Assembly (NCBI GenBank): GCA_949825065.1 | Contig: OX463865.1 | Location: 16,073,763 to 16,137,762 of the forward strand | DNA from: Odontocerum albicorne | Taxonomy: Eukaryota > Arthropoda > Insecta > Trichoptera > Odontoceridae | Reading direction: 5' to 3' | Length of the DNA stretch: 64,000 bases | Part shown: in pieces, positions 22,645 to 33,439 of the stretch | Position numbering within the stretch: the stretch's first letter is position 1 | Layout: each line of letters begins with the position of its first letter | Notes under the pieces: model-generated | Told to the model about the DNA's origin: nothing | Seen by the model: the letters and a program-made list of their open reading frames with translations, nothing else | Database searches by the model: none | Translations under genes and position numbers: made by a program

Positions 22645-22912
22645 ATATGTTATTGTAATTTGTTTTTATCAAACACTGTTTATTTCACTTTTTTGTAACG
22701 GTATAACCCTACCGGTTTCAAGGCTTTAACCTCATCATCAAGGGAGCACAAACAAGTCTTGTTTGTGTTCCCTTGATGATGAAGGGAAAGCCTTGAAACT
22801 GGTAGGGTTATACCGTTACAAAAAAGTGGAATAAACAGTGTTTGATAAAAACAATTAACAATGTCTTTAAACCTCCACAATATTAATGACTTAACTATAA
22901 ATAAAAAAAGTT
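22645..22912. mobile_element. PLE-derived palindromic insertion
   Basis: Facing arms around 'cacaaacaagtcttgtttgtg'; long arm on the right ('attaatgacttaactataaa'). The cores read TTGATGA (first base changed), GAAAC and GTT on both strands. No convincing target duplication could be found by eye. The overlapping minus open frame 22680-23084 is an artefact of the palindrome. Confidence 0.75.
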
Positions 22913-22934
22913 TCATAGGCAATCCCATTTGCTG

Positions 22935-23150
22935 ATATAATAGAGGCGATCTTCGAGGCCAATTGTTAAGATGTCTATCTTCTAGCCCGTGAGTCGTGGG
23001 TTCAACTACCGTAGGAAGCATTAAAAAAAGGTATTCCAGCCTCATATTAACTAAAAACCTCTTTACCGTCGTTCTGGTAGGCAAGAAGACATTACTACTA
23101 GCTTATTAACATACCAGGTTGTGCTGTATACAATAAAAATGTAGTAAATA
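22935..23150 (+). mobile_element. SINE-A (tRNA-headed)
   Basis: Head 'ggcgatcttcgaggccaatt' with A-box-like 'GGCCAATTGTTAAGA' and B-box-like 'GGTTCAACTACC', a body with 'attccagcct' and 'aaacctcttta', and a tail 'caggttgtgctgtatac' followed by 'aataaaaatgtagtaaa'. The tail matches the family F 3' end. Confidence 0.7.
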
Positions 23151-23470
23151 GAGGTGCATGGTTATGCTATAACGCACTGTACTTCCACGCGGAAGAACGT
23201 GGTCATTGTGCTATACCTTTGAATGACACAGGCATTTTTCCACATTGCATTATCTATTTTTTCAAAAAGAGAAGAAAAAAACATGTCGATGTGCTCCGAT
23301 TATTTTCCTTCGATGTGCCATCGGATCCAGTTCAGTGGGGTGGCCGGTAAGTTAAGTGGCATGCATCAGCTCACTAACTTAAAAAAAAACAAACTACACG
23401 GCACAGGTTCGCTTTCCAATTGAATTAATGTTGAAATGGAGAGTGACAATCAACGATCGAATACAATACA
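23150..23470 (+). mobile_element. SINE-B
   Basis: Head 'gcatggttatgctataacgc' followed by 'actgtacttccacgcgg', body 'tgacacaggcatttttccac', then 'gccatcggatccagtt' and 'tttccaattgaattaatg'. The same order of blocks is seen at 41880-42600 and (reverse) 33905-33440. Confidence 0.6.
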
Positions 23471-23479
23471 AAAAAGGGA

Positions 23480-23945
23480 AGTGATTTATTAATTTTCAAC
23501 GTGCCCTGCCATCGTCATTTAGTTAACTTTATTTCAACTAACACGTTTTAAAGTTCTGTTTGCTCTACTATATAATCCACTTATTTTGCATTTCGTTAAG
23601 TCTCGTCAGTCCCAGCGTGCTTTGCTCCATACTTTTTTGAGCTGTTTGAAACTTTTGTATGAAGCTTGTCGTCAATGACCATGTTCACACCCCTATGCCA
23701 TTATTAGGAGCACATACGTTACTGGTATGTGAAGAACTAGGAAATTATATATCTCGCATTGGAGAATATTTTATTCCCATCATATATCCTTTATTCTTGC
23801 ATCGTGCCCTGCCCGTCGTCATTTAGTTTATTTTATTTTTAATATCACGTTTTTAATTCATGTTTGCTCGTTTATCCATAAAATCTACATTCAGTCACGT
23901 CTCGTTAAGTTTATTTGCTGATGAAATTATTTTATGGTCTTCCAA
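23480..23945 (+). repeat. Repeat K, two diverged tandem copies
   Basis: 'cgtgccctgccatcgtcatt' at 23499 and 'cgtgccctgcccgtcgtcat' at about 23803 begin similar stretches running through 'gtttgctc' and 'gtc(a/t)cgtctcgt'. A third copy lies at 24655-24945, right after a gag start. They may be LTR-retrotransposon-derived. Confidence 0.5.
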
Positions 23946-24124
23946 TGCCAGTGAGCTCCAGATTTATATTCCAGAATAATGGGATGCTACCGAAGGTGAA
24001 GCTTTTGCATGGAACTTACCATTGTAGCTACCTACGTCCCCTAAATAAATTTGAATTGTCAAACAAACTTTATTGTTAATATTGTAAACATACAGGGTCA
24101 ACGACCGATGAATTATTTACAAAT

Positions 24125-24536
24125 TGTCACAAACTAGAAACGTCAGATTTATTCACACGCAAACATTATTTTTACACTGCATACCAAGGTAGAAAGAGAA
24201 CACATCGCTTCCGACGTGATAGCACGCGCAGGAGTGAGATGGGGATATACAACGAACGCATTGACGCGGCCCGTTCCGAAATAAATAAATATCTACCCGT
24301 AAATCAGTGCACGCGCAAGAGGACAGAATATGTATCGTGAGCGCATTCACTCATTACTATAAAAATACCGACTTGTAGAAAAATAAACATTATTATTTAT
24401 TATTTATTCAACTGTCAAGACTTGTTATTATTTGCCCGCTGTTCACTTTCGCTTTTATCCGCATTCCTGAGATTTATATTTAAAATAAATGCAAATCAAA
24501 ATCATCACGATGTAGCAAGATAAGCAACTCGCTACA
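24125..24536 (+). mobile_element. Probable LTR (gypsy-type)
   Basis: TGT at 24125 and ACA at 24534-24536 are possible LTR ends. Within it a TATA-like 'ctataaaaataccgac' lies near 24359 and AATAAA words follow. It is followed at once by 'ttgatgaccccgaacg' (24537-24552), the kind of sequence seen at primer-binding sites just after gypsy LTRs. No second LTR is visible. The boundaries are estimates. Confidence 0.5.
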
Positions 24537-24568
24537 TTGATGACCCCGAACGAAAAGGAACGCAGAAT

Positions 24569-24680
24569 TTGACTAAAACAGATATAGCGATGTCAACATC
24601 AACATCATCAGCACGTCCTAATAGGACACACGCCACATTTGTAACGAACATCGCTACACCATCAATGACCAGGTTTCACA
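24569..24680 (+). pseudogene. Possible gag start of an LTR retrotransposon
   Basis: An open frame beginning 17 bases after the putative primer-binding site reads M-T-K-T-D-I-A-M-S-T-S-T-S-S-A-R-P. A short Ser/Thr-rich start after the leader suits a gypsy gag. The frame runs into repeat K within about 110 bases, so only the leader and start survive. Confidence 0.4.
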
Positions 24681-24969
24681 CCCATATGTCACTATCGGGA
24701 GCACATATTCGTCTGAGAAGAATTACGACATTATTTATCTCGCGGAAGTTGTTGAAGAATCTCGTTTTTCCATTAATGGTCTTTCATTCTTGCAACATGT
24801 CCTGCCCATCGTTTTTAAGCTTGTTTTGTTTTTACTATCAGGTCCTTAATTCTTGTTTGCTCTTTTATCCTTGTATTTAGCATTTGGTCACGTTTCGTCA
24901 GTTTCAGCATACTTTGCTCCATACTTCGTTGAGTTGTTTGGATATTTAAAGTGGATAATTAACAACTAA

Positions 24970-25065
24970 AACAGGTTCAGCACTACACATACTTAGGACA
25001 ACTTATTTCGCCCGTAGATGGCATAGTGGAAAAAAAGATAAAAAAACCAAGCAAGCTAGAAATTT
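24970..25065 (+). pseudogene. LINE reverse-transcriptase fragment, R-type
   Basis: The plus strand reads V-Q-H-Y-T-Y-L-G-Q-L-I-S-P-V-D-G and K-I-K-K-P-S-K, the F-x-Y-L-G-x-x-I-S segment at the end of the reverse-transcriptase thumb. It is cut off by the reverse-oriented family B copy that begins at 25075. Confidence 0.55.
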
Positions 25066-25074
25066 ACTTATTTT

Positions 25075-25460
25075 TTTTATTTATTTAACACATGACAAGA
25101 AATATACATAATTTGTGAAAAACAACAGGAAATTTAATTTGGACACAAAATTTAAATGGATCTGGGTTTGTTGATTTTCATTTGTCGTGTCACCAGTAAA
25201 CTAGGCTTTTGCCTGTATCTCACTGAGGACATATAGCATGAAAAAAGAAATCGATACTTCTTTCCGATTTTTGATTATATAAAACCCCGTTGCACATTCT
25301 CATCAACCTAAGAAACAGTGACACTCAATTACACATGTATACATCAACGCGAAATCAAACTCCTCACACTTCATCACTCCAGATAGATAAAAACATTCAC
25401 CCCAGAATACACCGCACATAATCTAAAAATGCTAAAATACAAACACAAATGTAAAACTAT
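25075..25460 (-). mobile_element. LINE family B, 3' untranslated region
   Basis: Reverse copy of the sequence at 55330-55640 (+); also present at 2085-2480 (-). It follows the family B protein end read on the minus strand. Confidence 0.65.
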
Positions 25461-26078
25461 AAAAAAACACCACACTCAAGACTTTTCACCATACTCAAGA
25501 AGTTTCCCACAAGTAATTCCTCTAGCAAGCACAAGTACTTAAACTCCCGTCGCAATAACATCCACGCTCCAATCGACTGCCTTAATTGTTTTGCTCCCTT
25601 TGTTTTTATTGAATTCGGTACCCCATTGTATGTCATGGAAGCTAAATTGTATAACATTGTAATAATATTGTAAACCCCATTGTATGTCATGGGAGGCATA
25701 TTGCTTTTCGGAAAAAGATATTTTAACTCTAAGGATGGTGAACATTTGATCAGTTGCCATGCGTGTCATTTGTATCAGCTGGATCTGCATCGTCCCTTCC
25801 TGTCGATGATAGTGCCAGAGATTGGATTTGAGATGTAAATTGGCTATATTCAGGAACCGATACTCCCTGAAAAGCTCCGCTGTGGGATACCGGGCAGGAA
25901 GTTTATTAATCATTTTCAAATGCAATTTTTGGGCAACCTGCAAAATGTGTTTTTGTGTTAAGGTGCATCCCCTCCAAATTGATATACCATAAGAAAGTGC
26001 CGACTGACGTAAGGCAAAGTATATACTTTTAAGAATATTCTCAAATAATTTATTTGAACAGATGTAAAAAATCTCCAA
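25461..26078 (-). pseudogene. LINE family B reverse transcriptase, C-terminal fragment
   Basis: The minus frame contains A-L-R-Q-S-A-L-S-Y-G-I-S-I-W-R-G, then Q-V-A-Q-K-L-H-L-K-M-I-N-K-L-P, then F-R-E-Y-R-F-L-N-I, the Y-G-I-x-x-W-G ... Q-K-x-x-x-R segment of LINE C-termini. After that the frame is broken: 'M-T-Y-N-G-V-x-N' occurs twice because of a short internal duplication (around 25620-25690), and the rest, N-S-I-K-T-K-G ... R-Q-S-I-G-A-W, lies in another frame. The 55 kb copy preserves one clean version of this end. Confidence 0.7.
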
Positions 26079-26099
26079 AAGTGATTTTATAATGTTATA

Positions 26100-26440
26100 T
26101 GAATACTAAACCTAAAGCTGAAAGAATAACTATCACATAACGGAAAATCTACGAGTACAAAGGTTTCTTTGTAGTTCGTCTTCCGTAGGTACGTTTTCTG
26201 CGGTTTTATTATAAAATATGCGGGGAAGTTTCCAATAAAATGGCTACAGCAAATAAATACCTTCATATCCTTACACTTAACGTATGTTTATATAATATGT
26301 ACGAGTATGTACCATATATAAGAGTATGTGTACATACATATTTTGTTTTTTAAATCTGTCGTTCGAATCCCGAGTCAAAGCACCCTTGAGGAGAGTTTGA
26401 TCTCTAAACGGCACTTTATAAATTGTTAATTTATTTTCAG
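26100..26440 (+). repeat. Repeat C, longer copy
   Basis: Starts with 'actatcacataacgg', passes 'aaaggtttctttgtagttcg' and 'ttttctgcggttttatt', and ends in the B-box-like 'GTTCGAATCCCGAG' block with 'ctctaaacggcac'. Shared with 10965-11240 and in part with 33965-34140. Confidence 0.5.
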
Positions 26441-26446
26441 TATTAA

Positions 26447-26690
26447 GATAACCTCCATAGCCTTTTTGGTAAGGCGCATATCTACTACACGGAGGTTGTG
26501 GGTTCAAATCCTGCTGAAACCCAGATAAAGAATAAAGAAGGATTCCAGTCTGGCTTTCACTTTAGGCCTCTTTAATATATATCTGGTTAGTTGGAGGAGA
26601 TTACCACATGACAATAAGCCCGCCAGGTTGTGCTGTATATAACGAAAGTGTAATACAATACAATATGTGTACATTATTCCCATAGATTCA
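26447..26690 (+). mobile_element. SINE-A (tRNA-headed)
   Basis: Head with 'tttttggtaaggcgcat' (A box region) and B box GGTTCAAATCC, body 'gattccagtctggctttcac', tail 'agttggaggagattaccac' and 'caataagcccgccagg', then a TA-rich end. One of the best-preserved copies. Confidence 0.8.
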
Positions 26691-27160
26691 ATTGAATTGC
26701 AACTCAGTTTTTCATACTGGCAATACAAATTATGTAACTATTTATTTTGTTCAGCGCAATATATGTTTAAGGATTTGTCTCGAATTCAAGTTTCAACGGT
26801 GCAACATGACTGGATAGGAAATGTTGTCAATAAATTTAAAACAAGTTTAGTGTAATACAAATTGGATGTTCTACTTTGTAAACGACATGTGAAGCCATTT
26901 TTAAGGTTACAATGGCACGGATGTACCAACGACCCCACGTAACATACATATGTCTAGAGAGTGTCACCCTCGTTGGCTTGTGTCAAATAATAAAAAAATG
27001 TTACATAACTCTTTCAAGAAGATACATGTTTATCGTATGTCCCAAATCCTTTCTCCTTTCCTAGTGTTGGTGAAATTTGCAAATAATTTGTTAAACGTTT
27101 AATTTATTAGAAAAATACTCAAAAGAACAGAATAAATACTGTAGAATGCGTGCCCTAGGA
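26691..27160. other. No recognisable feature
   Basis: AT-rich with one short open frame (26667-26855) lacking family motifs. No repeat with other parts of the window was noticed. Confidence 0.45.
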
Positions 27161-27430
27161 AAAATACAAAGGTTGAAATTTATTGATAAAGGATGAATGT
27201 TAACTTAAGGCTATTGTGTTGAGTAAGGTAAAGAAGATCACTCTAAAATGATTTGAACATGTAAAACGAATGAATAAAAAACACAAAATTGTAAATAAAT
27301 TGGCAAGAAAATACATTTAAGAGCGAAGCTATTTAACGGTCTGGGCTCATCTCATAATCTTCTCCTAATCGAGACACACCAACATAAATAGGAAACCAAG
27401 CACGGCTGCGAGGACGTCCCACATTTCACA
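27160..27430 (+). pseudogene. LINE family H fragment plus an associated repeat
   Basis: The plus strand reads V-L-S-K-V-K-K-I-T-L-K, a stop, F-E-H-V-K-R-M-N, the decayed form of the K-S-I-L-R-W-F-G-H-V-E-R-M-N motif at 44570. 27330-27430 (words 'gtctgggctcatct' and 'acacaccaacataaatag') also occurs diverged at 38625-38770. Confidence 0.5.
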
Positions 27431-27940
27431 CCCTGTTACACGTTAATCACAATACAAAAAAAAGTTAAATAATGATAAATAAACAGGTTATAAATTATAT
27501 ACTTATTAAACATGTAAGAAAATGGTGTAAAACATAAACGAACATACACAGACAACACAAGATTCACTGCCAGTGTAAAAAGAGAAACTGAAATACGAGT
27601 CCAAATCTATTTATTTTATAAAAAAATTAACAACCTTCGTGACAGAAGAACAATTAAAATTCTTAACTTTCCCACCTCTAGGATAGCTAATCCCCCGATG
27701 GGACAAGACCAAAATACATCAGCAATCTTTTACTAATTCCATTTACTACTTTTACTGTGCTTCTTATATAGAAAAAGACTGTAAGGATTCCACCCCCTCT
27801 CAGCTGCGTAGTATACTATAATGTTTCCTTCTCCGAAGTTTTTAAGCTCATCGTTTTTACTAGGGTATTTTTCTGTGTATTGATTTATTTTGGATAAGAA
27901 ACAATAAAACATTTAAAACTTATACGATTTTAATGGAAAG
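27431..27940. other. No recognisable feature
   Basis: AT-rich; no gene or repeat assignment could be made. Confidence 0.45.
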
Positions 27941-28160
27941 TGACGACCTCCGTGGTTTAGTTGGCTAAAACATCTGTCTCCCAGCCTGGAGGTTTTGGGT
28001 TCAAATCCTGCTAGAACCTTGATTTTTTTAAAGTATTCTAGTCTGGGTTTCACTTAGGGCCTCTTTAACATATTTCTGGTTGGTTAGAAGTGATTATCAC
28101 ATATCAATAAACCCGTCAAGTTTTATTGTATACAATAAACGCATAATTTTATTACTATAC
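27941..28160 (+). mobile_element. SINE-A (tRNA-headed), well preserved
   Basis: Head 'gacctccgtggtttagttgg' carries the A box, 'gggttcaaatcctgct' the B box. The body 'attctagtctgggtttcac' leads into 'tttctggttggttagaag' and 'caataaacccgtcaag', then an A/T-rich end. Internal polymerase III promoters followed by a LINE-like tail define it as a SINE, not a tRNA gene. Confidence 0.85.
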
Positions 28161-28289
28161 AAAGTGTACCTTAGAGTATAAGTTTACAACAAAATACAAT
28201 AAAAACATATAATTTTATCGATCTGGAAAACCACTTCACTAGGCAAGACCTGTGACGAAGTGGTCTTTTTTATTAATTCAGAATTTCAT

Positions 28290-30250
28290 ATATTTTATTT
28301 ACCCTCGATACTGAAACACTCGGCTGAAATATTCAAACAATCACGAACGATACTGAAACACTAAACGGAAATATTCGCATCCATACAAATAATCACAAAC
28401 GATACTTAAACACTTAGCTGAAATATTCACATCTATAAAAACAATGAAAAACGATACTGAAATACTCAGCTGAAATATTCATATCTTTACAATCACAAAC
28501 GATACTGAAACACTCAGCTGAAATATTCACATCTTTACAATAAAAAACGATACTAAAACAGTCACCTGAAATATTCACATCTATACAAACAATCACAAAC
28601 GATACTGAAATACTCAGCTGAAATATTCACATCTATACAAACAATCAAAAACGATACTGAAATACTCAGCCGAAATATTCATATCTTTACAATCACAAAC
28701 GATACTGAAACACTCAGCTGAAATATTCACATCTTTACAAACAATAAAAAACGATACTGAAATACTCAGCCTAAATATTCATATCTTAACAATCACAAAC
28801 GATACTTAAACACTCAGCTGAAATATTCACATCTATACAAACAATCAAAAACGATACTGAAATATTCAGCTGAAATATTCATATCTTTACAATCACAAAC
28901 GATACTGAAACACTCAGCTGAAATATTCACATCTTTACAATCAAAAACGATACTGAAACAGTCACCTGAAATATTCACATCTATACAAACAATCACAAAC
29001 GATACTGAAATACTCAGCTGAAATATTCACATCTATACAAAAAATAAAAAACGATACTGAAATACTCAGCCTAAATATTCATATCTTTACAATCACAAAC
29101 GATACTTAAACACTCAGCTGAAATATTCACATCTATACAAACAATCAAAAACGATACTGAAATACTCAGCTGAAATATTCATATCTTTACAATCACAAAC
29201 GATACTGAAACACTCAGCTGAAATATTCACATCTTTACAATCAAAAACGATACTGAAACAGTCACCTGAAATATTCACATCTATACAAACAATCACAAAC
29301 GATACTGAAATACTCAGCTGAAATATTCACATCTATACAAACAATCAAAAACGATACTGAAATACTCAGCCGAAATATTCATATCTTTACAATCACAAAC
29401 GATACTGAAACACTCAGCTGAAATATTCACATCTTTACAAACAATAAAAAACGATACTGAAATACTCAGCCTAAATATTCATATCTTAACAATCACAAAC
29501 GATACTTAAACACTCAGCTGAAATATTCACATCTATACGAACAATCAAAAACGATACTGAAATACTCAGCTGAAATATTCATATCTTTACAATCACAAAC
29601 GATACTGAAACACTCAGCTGAAATATTCACATCTTTACAATCAAAAACGATACTGAAACAGTCACCTGAAATATTCACATCTATACAAACAATCACAAAC
29701 GATACTGAAATACTCAGCTGAAATATTCACATCTATACAAAAAATAAAAAACGATACTGAAATACTCAGCCTAAATATTCATATCTTTACAATCACAAAC
29801 GATACTTAAACACTCAGCTGAAATATTCACATCTATACAAACAATCAAAAACGATACTGAAATACTCAGCTGAAATATTCATATCTTTACAATCACAAAC
29901 GATACTGAAACACTCAGCTGAAATATTCACATCTTTACAATCAAAAACGATACTGAAACAGTCACCTGAAATATTCACATCTATACAAACAATCACAAAC
30001 GATACTGAAATACTCAGCTGAAATATTCACATCTATACAAACAATCAAAAACGATACTGAAATACTCAGCCGAAATATTCATATCTTTACAATCACAAAC
30101 GATACTGAAACACTCAGCTGAAATATTCACATCTATACAAACAATCAAAAATCATACTGAAACACTCGGCTGAAATATTTACATCTATACAAACAATCAA
30201 AAACGATACTGAAAAACTCACCTCAAATATTCATATGTATACAAACAATC
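28290..30250. repeat. 48/52-bp minisatellite with higher-order periodicity
   Basis: Monomers share 'acgatactgaaacactcagc' and 'tgaaatattcacatct'. A 48-bp form (ending 'tttacaatcac') and a 52-bp form (ending 'tatacaaacaatc') alternate, giving a 100-bp dimer. Near-identical blocks recur at offsets 400, 300, 400 and 300 bp (28414, 28814, 29114, 29514, 29814), so the array has a 700-bp higher-order unit. The five 60-residue minus open frames in it are repeat shadows. Confidence 0.9.
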
Positions 30251-30269
30251 ACATATACTATATAAATCC

Positions 30270-30415
30270 AATCCCATCAAGAATATGCTCAAGAACTGCC
30301 CTTTACTTTGAGGAATGAAGAAGAAATTCAAAAGTTATTCAAAATGTCAAAAACAGCTATAACTAGTCTGATCAAGATATGTACTAACCGCTCTATATTC
30401 AGAAGAACCTAAATC
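30270..30415 (+). pseudogene. Coding-like fragment, possibly a DDE transposase N-terminus
   Basis: One plus frame reads Q-E-Y-A-Q-E-L-P-F-T-L-R, then I-Q-K-L-F-K-M-S-K-T-A-I-T-S-L-I-K before a stop near 30412. F-x-M-S-K/R-x-x-F/I-x-x-L is reminiscent of Harbinger-type transposase N-termini, but the piece is too short to assign. Confidence 0.25.
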
Positions 30416-30489
30416 CATCTATTAAAGGCACTAGTATTCTCCATACCAGTGTGTGAAGTGGAAGCATTTAAGATGAAAAAAAAAGGAAA

Positions 30490-31135
30490 TAAACATGATA
30501 GATGTCTTCGAGATGTCTTGTTGGAGGTGTAAACTCCGTATCTTAAAGACTACAAGGCGCACTAATGTCTCTGTCATCCAAGAATAGGAAATAATTGAAA
30601 GATTCTCGAGAACGAGCACATAAATAATATTGATATATTTTGGTTATGTTGCTAGAATCAATCTGTCAATATTTGTGATCATTAACTCTTTCACTGCTGA
30701 TACAAAATGCATGACAACCAGATTGGTGCTCAATATATTTGATTTATAAAAACTAGTTTCAACCCGTGAAATATTCACGAAAGTAAAATAAATTCTATAT
30801 TTATGAAAACGTCCGAATGCGATGGACTCTTTCGAAGTAATGAACGAATATTGTATGGTGATGTAATACACTAACAATATTTAGGCATGGACACGCCGCG
30901 CGTGTTCTGAGCATGAAGCAGATGTTCACATGGACACGCCAGGCGTGTCCTCAGCATTGGACGAGTTAAGACAGTTGAAGTGATGCAAACAAGAGAAAAA
31001 TATTGTATCTTATGAGATAGATGAATCAAATAAATGAGTTATTAGGATTATATTTAAGCGTTGTATTCAACATGCCCCAAGACCGGGAGGGATGGACACA
31101 GGGATTACGCCGAGTTCGAGACATAGCAGAAGCCT
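30490..31135 (+). pseudogene. LINE C-terminal fragment, split by a piggyBac-type MITE
   Basis: Before the insertion the plus strand reads K-T-T-R-R-T-N-V-S-V-I-Q-E and Y-F-G-Y-V-A-R-I (family R-R-T-N-x-S-V ... F-G-H-V-x-R). After the insertion it resumes as N-Q-I-N-E-L-L-G and N-M-P-Q-D-R-E-G-W, the end expected for the same LINE (A-x-D-R-x-x-W). The two halves flank the MITE at 30682-30969. Confidence 0.55.
30682..30969. mobile_element. piggyBac-type MITE
   Basis: Flanked by TTAA at 30682-30685 and 30966-30969, the piggyBac target duplication. The ends after TTAA (CTCTTTCACTGCTGA and, in complement from the right, CTCGTCCAATGCTGA) match at 12 of 15 positions. About 280 bp internal, with no transposase. 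The right subterminal part has two GC-rich dyads: GGACACGCC/GGCGTGTCC (30932-30950, perfect around one base) and a similar imperfect one at 30889-30907. Confidence 0.7.
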
Positions 31136-31259
31136 CGATGCTCAGCATTAAGCATGCTATGAAGAAGACAAACTGCTTATCACATGTTCCACATCTTAGT
31201 TACTCACTCATGTTCCTTAATATTTTTCTTATAGTTCCTTTGACGATCTTCGTAGTCTA

Positions 31260-31550
31260 AACAGCTTTCTGGTTGCTTGGAGGAGATTTCCGTTTGACAA
31301 TAATTCTTTAAGGTTAAACAGTAAAGAAATAAAGTGTTTTGTAAATGTAATGTTCCGGTGACTAATAAAATATCGGAGTAAGATGAGGAATTATATTAAG
31401 GTAGTATTTTCTCAGATGCAAGAAGAGTTGCGAGAGATATTCAACGGCGTTAAGCGACCAAAGATAAAGTCAATTGGACACTGAAACATATAAACTCCAG
31501 ATTATTTTATCTTCAGCCTACCCCGATAGAAAGTTGTTGTTATAGTATGG
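31260..31550. other. SINE-A tail fragment and unassigned sequence
   Basis: 31262-31320 has 'tttctggttgcttggaggag' and 'gacaataattctttaaggtt', a degraded SINE-A/F tail. The rest has no recognised feature. Confidence 0.4.
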
Positions 31551-32495
31551 ATGTAAAAGTTCCCGCGCAAAAATGTCCAACGTAAAAAAGATGCGTTGCT
31601 GAGAAATGTTCGGCGCAGAAACATTATGGCATAAAAATCTTTTGAAGTGTAAATATTATTATAAATAGATTATTCGAAAAACACTCAATAGAACATAATG
31701 TCTTTCCGTTTAAAGTTTCAGCGAAGAAACGTCTAACTTAAAAATAAATCTTATAGACGAAAAATGTACAGCGGAGAAACATTTGCGCATTTTTCAAAAC
31801 ATTTGCGTCTTTTAAAATATAATTAAATCAGATTATTCGCAAAAACACCACGTGCTTAATATGTTCCATTGTACGAGTACTAACATCCAATGTAAAAATC
31901 ACTCGCGATCGATAATGTTTATCAGACACACGTATTCATTTAAGATGTGCAAGCTGTTGTACTTTAGCAAACACTGCAGTCTTGAAAGATCAAACCAACG
32001 TAATGAAATCAATGTTCTAAGATGATCGTCAGATTTAATATGCCGTTGTATTTCATCAGGTAGACTTTATCGCTATTTTTGTGTTATTTTTAAAAGTGAT
32101 TTTAGAAATTATGGTTAACAGCATATAAGTTACATGAAAACATAAATTCAGATGTAAAATGGTTTAAAAGTGAAACCAGTCTAGAATTGAATCCGCCAGG
32201 AATTAAACCTGGGGCGCCTGCTTGTTTGGCGTGAATGAAAACCGTTAGACTAGGGCTACCAACGGAAATACTTTGTTGTTAAACAACCTGGTGAGTTTAT
32301 TGTCAGGTGTAAATCCAGAATGGTCTTTTAAAATATAATCAATAACCGTCTTTCAAAATATTATCAGATTACTAGTAAAAACACCTTTTGAAAAAATGTC
32401 ATTGCGATAAAAGTTTCAGCGCAGAAACGTCCAACGTAAAAACATCCGTTACTGAGACATGTCCAACGCAGAAACTTTTTAGACCTACTCGGCCG
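31551..32495. repeat. Diverged repeat with an 'agcgcagaaacgtccaac' motif, split by a SINE-A
   Basis: Short motifs 'gcgcaaaaatgtccaacg', 'agcgaagaaacgtctaac' and 'cagcgcagaaacgtccaac' recur at about 31566, 31720 and 32413, each after 'agattattcg/actagt'-type sequence and 'aaaacac'. These are about three decayed units of roughly 130-150 bp, with about 460 bp of other sequence between the last two. The unit has no recognised function. Confidence 0.45.
32130..32335 (-). mobile_element. SINE-A, degraded reverse copy
   Basis: On the minus strand 'tagccctagtctaacgg' and 'caggtttaattcctgg' give the tRNA-like A and B boxes. The copy is preceded by 'gaaaccagtctag' in its body and flanked by a plus-strand 'aacctggtgagtttattg' tail piece on the other side, so it is rearranged. 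Confidence 0.5.
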
Positions 32496-33125
32496 TCATG
32501 TTGGTAAATAAATCTTCAAGAATCCAATTTGTAAATCTTTCCTAACTCAATTTGTCTACTTTTATTTTCTTTTCACATCTCATTCCCCCTTTCCTCTCTT
32601 CCGAAGTCCCTTAAGATGAAAGCTTGTCAAATAGTTGAGCGCCAAAAATTCGTTGGCTGTGTAAATTAGCAGGAATCAACAAAAGTTTGAATTTATTTCT
32701 TGTCACAATTTTCAATCCTTTTGAATATTTTTGATATTATTTAATTTAAATCATGTATTACAATTTTATCGATTATCTGATTCTGTTATTTGATATAAAG
32801 TATTACAATTTTATAGATTATTTGATTTTGTTATTTGATATATTGCAATTTTATAGATTATTTGATTCTGTTATTTGATATATTCCAATTTTATAGATTA
32901 TTTGATTGTGTTGAGCAGTCAATATAATACTTCTTTTCATCGGTTACGTAACACACTTTGGATATGTGACCAGAAAGAAAAATGAAAGTTTGAAGACTGT
33001 GATAACGGGACCAATTGAAGGAAAACAAACAGTTCGTTCGATTTCACAACACTTCTCAGAACTTGGTTAATGTTTAAAAATAACTGTTTAAAAATAACAT
33101 TCCAATTAAATCGATATTTGCCTGC
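32496..33125. other. Unassigned region with a 4-copy minisatellite
   Basis: 32750-32915 holds four copies of a 41-54 bp AT-rich unit containing 'caattttatagattatttga'. The rest shows no recognised feature. Confidence 0.5.
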
Positions 33126-33129
33126 CACA

Positions 33130-33372
33130 AATTGTATGCTAAATTGTATTGTATTACACTTTCTTCGTATACAATATAGCCTGGTGAACTTATTGCCATG
33201 TGGCAATCTCTTTTAGCACGCTAGGAAGATATTCGAGAAGCTTTAAATGAACACCAGACTTGAATCCAGTTAAAAGAAATCTGGTATTGAACCAACGGGG
33301 GTCGAACCCGCAATTCCTAGGTTGGGAAACATGCGTTTTACCAATTAGGCTACGAAGATCGCCCACACATAT
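33130..33372 (-). mobile_element. SINE-A (tRNA-headed), reverse copy
   Basis: Tail first on the plus strand: 'ttgtattacactttcttcgt', 'gcctggtgaacttattgcc', 'gtggcaatctctttt'. The head at 33370-33295 reads on the minus strand 'gcgatcttcgtagcctaatt' and B box 'GGTTCGACCCC'-like. About 240 bp and largely complete. Confidence 0.75.
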
Positions 33373-33439
33373 ATAAATGGATGGCGTGTATAGCTTTAGT
33401 AATTACTTGAAGATTCGTCGTCGTTGCTGGGTCTCGTAC

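Noticed and set aside
27941..28030. tRNA gene
   Set aside because: A and B boxes are present, but there is no closed acceptor stem and it continues into a LINE-like tail; it is the head of a SINE.
28290..30250. CRISPR-like array
   Set aside because: The units are contiguous with no unique spacers, and the genome is eukaryotic; it is a minisatellite.
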